NCBI RefSeq assembly: GCF_965363235.1
Contig: NC_134845.1
Location: 69,655,261 to 69,719,260, forward strand
Length of the DNA: 64,000 bases
Origin: Mytilus galloprovincialis
Lineage: Eukaryota > Mollusca > Bivalvia > Mytilida > Mytilidae
Direction: 5' to 3'
Part shown: positions 59,580 to 64,000 of the stretch, one piece after another
Position numbering within the stretch: the stretch's first letter is position 1
How the letters are laid out: each line of letters opens with the position of its first letter
Translations under genes and position numbers: made by a program
Notes under the pieces: generated by a model
Seen by the model: the letters and a program-made list of their open reading frames with translations, nothing else
What the model was told of the DNA's origin: nothing
Databases searched by the model: none

Positions 59580-59770
59580 TGCTTACCCTTCCGGAGATTC
59601 TGAGATCAACCCCAGGTTTTGGTGTGGTTCGTGTTGCTAAGTTTTTAATTTTCTATGTTGTGCCTTCTTTTCTATTGGTTGTCCGTTTGTCTTTTTTTTT
59701 ATTTTAGCCATGGCGTTGTCAGTTTGTTTTTTTATCTGTGAGTTTGATTCTCCCTCTGGTATCTTTCGTA
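59580..59770 (+). repeat. Dispersed repeat R4, opposite orientation
   Basis: 'tagccatggcgttgtcagtt' and 'gattctccctctggtatctt' are the complement of the start of the 1725-2015 copy. An R2 end lies just before, at 59343-59390. The 121-codon ORF at 59342-59707 runs through both and is not a gene. Confidence 0.6.
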
Positions 59771-60223
59771 TCTATTTTTTCAAAGAGTACTGATCAATTT
59801 TCAGAAAATACTTAATAGACCATTCTGAAACCTAGACCAAGGAACGAATTTGTACGAGAATGAGAAAAACAAAAGGTAACGCGTTTTGCAGTGAAAAGGA
59901 ATAATTTCGTTTCAAAATATTTTTTATGGTGATTTGTTACAGTATATACCCGCGTAAACTGCTTCCTTGATGATTAAATGTATCACTCGCTATGCAAATC
60001 TATTTTCATTAAAATCGCGTATTAAGTATGTTATGATTAGTTTCATCATTCCATGGGTTTTAAAGAAAACGGAAAACGTAGACGAATGTTCGAGACGTTA
60101 ATGATATATATTAAAATGTTTTTAATACGTGATAACAGACAAGGATTTGTACGTGAAATTTGCAACATTTTCGTAATTATTTATTTTACTTATGTACATA
60201 TCTGAATAATCCTAAATACTGAC

Positions 60224-60984
60224 CTCAAACCTCTTTTCAAAGAAGATGTCGAAAATCAGAAGCCCAATGCTAACCACAATACCAAGTGAAAGCAATATAA
60301 ATAGACTCCCGATTTTATCGATAGATATCCCATCAGTCCTAAAAAAAAGTCCTGCCTGGAACTTCTTGTCCTCAAAGGAAGTGACGTACTTGATGTAATC
60401 GTCATCAAAATCGGTGTCACATTGAGATTTGTACCATTTACCAATCAGCTCTTCAAGAATACCATTTTCTTTCAGTGATACCAAGGCAACATCTAAATCA
60501 TGACACGCTTTTGATTCCAGTCCACATGCAAAGGAGTAAGACCCACGATGTTTTGAGTGGTGTACGAGTACCAGGTCACACGGAGGTTTTCCAGACTCTG
60601 TACGTGCATAAAGTTCCTCCGTGATAAAAACATAGTCACCTTCACTATCACGAACCCGTTTCACCCCCTCAGCTACATTCTTTGGCATCTGATCTTTAGA
60701 TTTCTTTAATTGTTTTCCAATTGCTTCGTCTGTCTTGTCTTTGGCCTTTAGTGTGAAATATCGATATGTCATGCTGTTATAAGGAACTCCGTATTCGACT
60801 TCAGATTGGAGGGGCAAATCTTCGAACGAATGGATTGGTGTTTCTAGGAGTTCATCGTCTCCACTACGGAAGACGACAGCAAGGGAAGTTATGTATGAGG
60901 CAAAGATCAGGATAACAAATATACACCAAAAACATGTCAACATCTTTGCAGAACGAGATGTACAGGTTGATGGACTAAAACTGC
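60224..60984 (-). CDS. Ionotropic glutamate receptor, exon with M3, S2 and M4
   Basis: A 761-nt exon (acceptor ATTTTTGCAG, phase 1; donor TTTGAG/GTCAGT, phase 0) encodes about 253 residues. In order: the M3 helix with the SYTANLAAFL-type motif as SYITSLAVVF (gating region), the S2 lobe of the glutamate-binding domain (IHSFEDLP, EYGVPYNSMTYRYFTL, GDYVFITEE with the family's ligand-contact acidic position, CDLVLV...), the KENGILEELIGKWY block near the end of S2 with the usual cysteine, and M4 (SLFILLSLGIVVSIGLLIFD). The amino-terminal domain, S1, M1 and pore loop M2 are missing; they should be on exons to the right, none of which I could see up to 64000. A cytoplasmic tail exon is expected to the left and was not found. 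Subclass (AMPA/kainate-like, NMDA-like or a lophotrochozoan class) was not resolved. Confidence 0.9.
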
Positions 60985-62819
60985 CTGCAAAAATATATAA
61001 ACAAAGAAGAAGAAAATAAGTCAGATTTTGTATTTCTCGGACTATCTTTATCTTTATGCAACAGAAACAATACAAATGAATGTTCTATGGAAAGTATTTT
61101 AATAGATTTCGGAATGTCTAGGAATATCTTTATCTTTAAATGCAACAGAAACTAGCAATTATTGTTCTCTGCAAAGTATTGTAGCCAAAAGAACAAGGCA
61201 AAAGTAGCATACATGTGTTCAAAGGTCATAAATCGATTGAGAGAAAACACATCCGGGCTACAAACTAAAGCCGTAGTTCAGCATATATAGTCACCTATCG
61301 CCTACATTGACCAAAGCCTAAACGTAATCGTTCATCTTTTCTCGTTTTCGTTTTCCAATATGAAGACGAAAAATTAATCGTATCTTCTGATGGATATTCT
61401 GCAAAAAGAATGTTTCTAATTCATGGCCATTCATTTTGCGGACAGTGTTTTATCACAAACAAATTTCGGGTGATAGAATATATACCAAGTACGTACGGAA
61501 TTGCCGATTATGATGCAAATCAATGCATTATAATCTGCATTAAATCGGTTGAGAGAAAACTCATCCGGGTTACAAACTAAAGCCGTAGTTCAAAATAGTT
61601 ACTTCTAGCCTACATTGGTCCAAAGTCATTTTCTGGTTAGCCCGTTCGCCCGTCTGTCCAGCTTCATGTTAAAGTTAATGGTCGAAATTAATGCCAAATT
61701 AAAGAGTTTTTACACCATTTGCACGGTCCAATGGACATATAATATGAAAGTGTGAATGGGGCATCTGTGTTTTATGGACACATTTTGTTTGCGTAAACCA
61801 GCAGGGAGTTTACGCAGTATATATTGGACGATGTCCGTAGTCTTTCGGAACACCGTATGTTATTCGGAATACATATGTTCTTTCTTGGGCCACCTTATAT
61901 ATATACATGCAGAATGGCTTATTATTTGACCTGTCGAATGAGCATTAGCTTCTTAAAGTTGCTTTAGAGATATGCTACATATGATGCGAAATTTAGTATG
62001 ACGCAAGCTACTTTGATAAGCATTATAATACTTCCTCGAACGCGTTTACAAGCTACTAATATCTACCTTACATATATGTGTAATTATCTTAATTAGAGCA
62101 TAGAGCAATTATATTCTATGATTAGAGTCAAACGTTGAAACCCTCGAAATGAAACCAGCCGTGTTTAGAATGTTTGATACAAGAAAAGATTTCATGTAAG
62201 CATGTAAAATCTATATCAGCATTTCATGTAAGATTCCGTTTCTAGGGAAGATGTACATGATGTACAAAAGCAGGCTATTTCATTTTTGTTTTTATACTGA
62301 TATCAAAAGGAAGTCTTTATAGAACTTTATTAAAATTTTACGTCTAGGAAAGACCAATGACGTATGTAAAATCCAATACACGTCCTTGAATAAATGTTAA
62401 AAATCACCAGGATTTTCCCCCAAAAAAAATGTTTATTAAAAATAACGGTCAAATTAATTATGAAATGAAAAGCGACATTCGGAAAATATCTTCAAAGCGA
62501 GCTCAATGTTTTAAGAAGTGTTTGTTTTTAACAAAATAGGTTTGTCACCTAGTTGCCAATGCTTACTACCCTAAGCATTTGCATTTTTACTAAAATCTAA
62601 CTTTTATCGAAAACAAAAACACCAGCCCCTTAGAATAGAACATCCAGTGGGTGACTTAACATGTTGTCCTTCGGAGGAGAGAGCAAAATGTTCTTTATAA
62701 CAAGAATATTTCAGTCTACATTGAACAGAAGCTACTTCAAGCAAACAATCAATGTCAGTTTGTAATTCTTATACTGCGGACTCGTATGTTTTCATGGGTA
62801 CTAATTTTCTTGACTGAGA
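60985..62819. other. Upstream intron of the glutamate receptor, no exon seen
   Basis: No M1/M2 exon was recognised on the minus strand. A block 'attgagagaaaacacatccg' to 'actaaagccgtagttca' at about 61235-61280 is repeated at 61550-61595 ('ttgagagaaaactcatccgg'), a local direct duplication with its flank 'agcctacattgg(t/c)c'. Confidence 0.45.
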
Positions 62820-63065
62820 AAAACCTCTGGCCTTTGCTAGTCTTGTATTATTTTAATTTTAGTTTCTTGTGTACAATTTGGAAATTAGTATGGCGTTCAT
62901 TATCACTGAATTAGTATATATTTGTTTAGGGGCCAGCTGAAGGACGCCTCCGGGTGCGGGAATTTCTCGCTACATTGAAGACCTGTTGGTGACCTTCTGC
63001 TGCTGTTTTTTATTTGGTCGGGTTGTTGTCTCTTTGGCACATTCCCCATTTCCATTCTCAATTTT
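62820..63065 (+). repeat. Dispersed repeat R3, best-conserved end
   Basis: 'ggggccagctgaaggacgcc', 'tccgggtgcgggaatttctc', then 'gttgttgtctctttggcaca' and 'ttccccatttccattctcaa'. Inverted copy at 36118-36250. Confidence 0.7.
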
Positions 63066-63214
63066 ATTGCATATTTATGGATATTTAATTTAGTGGTTTA
63101 ATCAGAATCTCTCCTTCGAAAAATTTGTAATACGTTGAACACTTAAAATCGTGGTTCCCTTGAACCCACGAAATCCGCGAAAATAAGTATCAATAGAAAA
63201 TGAATGAATGCACA

Positions 63215-63318
63215 TAGTCCGAGATTACTCTGACGTCCAAAGGGTGATTTGCCAGACAAGATGTCGCCCCAGATTGTCAGGTAAAACAGCCGTTGGACGT
63301 CAGAGTAATCCCTGACTA
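63215..63318. mobile_element. 104-bp hairpin element, TAG/CTA ends
   Basis: Left arm 'gagattactctgacgtccaa' and right arm 'ttggacgtcagagtaatccc' are inverted repeats with about 50 bases between. The outer ends are TAGTC and GACTA. Very short, so a MITE or a structured RNA stem; no second copy in the window. Confidence 0.65.
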
Positions 63319-63689
63319 GAATCCACAGTACAACAATAATATAAAACAATTATACATCTTTAATAAACAATTATCTAATATTCAATGCCAAACCAGCACT
63401 TGGGCTTACGATTGCATGTCTACTTTTAAAGAATTATATGAAAATAATGCCAGTTAATCCTGGAAATTAAGACGACATTTAAACGGCAACATTTGCGTGT
63501 GTTTAATCATTGAAATATTGTAAGTGTCTGGCCAATTAAAAGCAAAATTATGTCATATTTGATCATATTAGTACAGTTGATTGATGAAAACGCGTTATAC
63601 TTATAAGGCTGTAAAATTATTTTGTAGATTCATCGAAAACTTGTAAATTACTACCGGTATGTGTGTTCAGAATTTTAATGTTGCTTTTT

Positions 63690-64000
63690 TTATTTCACAA
63701 AAAAGGCCAAAGGAGTAGGTCCGGTAGGGACCGATTTTGGCCTCAAATTTCAGTTAAATCTGACGAAAGATTTTGACCACTTCTTAAACACTTGAGTGTT
63801 TATTTCATATGATTCAATTAATTTATGTGAAAGATTTAACTTTTTTAGTCATTAAAAACGATCTGATTCAAGCTCAAATATGACAAATCTAGCAAATATG
63901 CAAAAAAATGTCACTTTTCAGATGGTTTTTGTCAAAAACCAAAGTGGCCGCATCAGTGTTTATTCTCAATCTTTATATATATTATGTATTATCATCAAAT
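63690..64000. repeat. Probable dispersed repeat running off the right edge
   Basis: 'aaaaaggccaaaggagtagg' and 'tccggtagggaccgattttg' open a segment that I recall as common in mussel DNA. There is no second copy in the window to confirm it. Confidence 0.35.

Noticed and set aside
59342-59707. 121-codon ORF
   Set aside because: Runs through R2 and R4 repeat sequence; no domain.

Overview
This is eukaryotic, AT-rich DNA with long introns and a very dense load of short dispersed repeats. The repeat families (short MITE-like elements, tRNA-headed SINEs, foldbacks) and the gene content (fibrinogen-related lectin, expanded cGAS-like receptor family) fit a bivalve mollusc, most likely a mussel of the genus Mytilus. 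The organism call rests on remembered repeat families, not on a search.

Layout. (1) About 0.7-7.4 kb, minus strand: the 5' part of a mosaic lectin gene. Five exons read signal peptide + PAN/apple domain, one Ig domain, then the first three exons of a fibrinogen (FBG) domain; the last FBG exon(s) lie beyond the left edge. Splice phases agree through all five exons, and one intron has a GC-AG donor. (2) 7.4-13.2 kb: repeats, ending in a large palindromic foldback. (3) 13.4-26.6 kb, plus strand: a complete nine-exon SLAIN family gene (microtubule plus-end protein, 458 aa predicted) behind a TATA-less promoter with ETS, NRF1 and YY1-like motifs. Its introns hold three copies of an approximately 780-bp TIR element with 5-bp target duplications, a 51-bp minisatellite and two tRNA-derived SINEs. 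(4) 26.6-38.2 kb: no gene seen; several TIR elements and a 38-bp tandem array. (5) 38.3-44.9 kb, plus strand: a Mab-21/cGAS-like nucleotidyltransferase gene followed by a tandem, 5'-truncated second copy. The first copy has the catalytic motif but is frameshifted near its 3' end; the second has an open 3' end but no nucleotidyltransferase core. (6) 45.8-48 kb: a degraded reverse-transcriptase element, with related fragments near 2.6 and 53.5 kb. (7) 48-60 kb: repeat-rich, no convincing exon. (8) 60.2-61.0 kb, minus strand: one exon of an ionotropic glutamate receptor (M3, S2 half of the ligand-binding domain, M4); the 5' exons are not visible and are probably to the right of the window. (9) 61-64 kb: repeats, including a short hairpin element.

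The genes are not an operon-like set. Two of them (the PAN-Ig-FBG lectin and the cGAS-like receptor) belong to families used in molluscan innate immunity, SLAIN is a cytoskeletal housekeeping gene, and the glutamate receptor is a membrane channel. The most interesting items are the PAN-Ig-FBG architecture with a possible membrane-anchored read-through isoform, the complementary damage in the two cGAS-like copies, and several TIR elements whose target-site lengths do not point clearly to a common superfamily.
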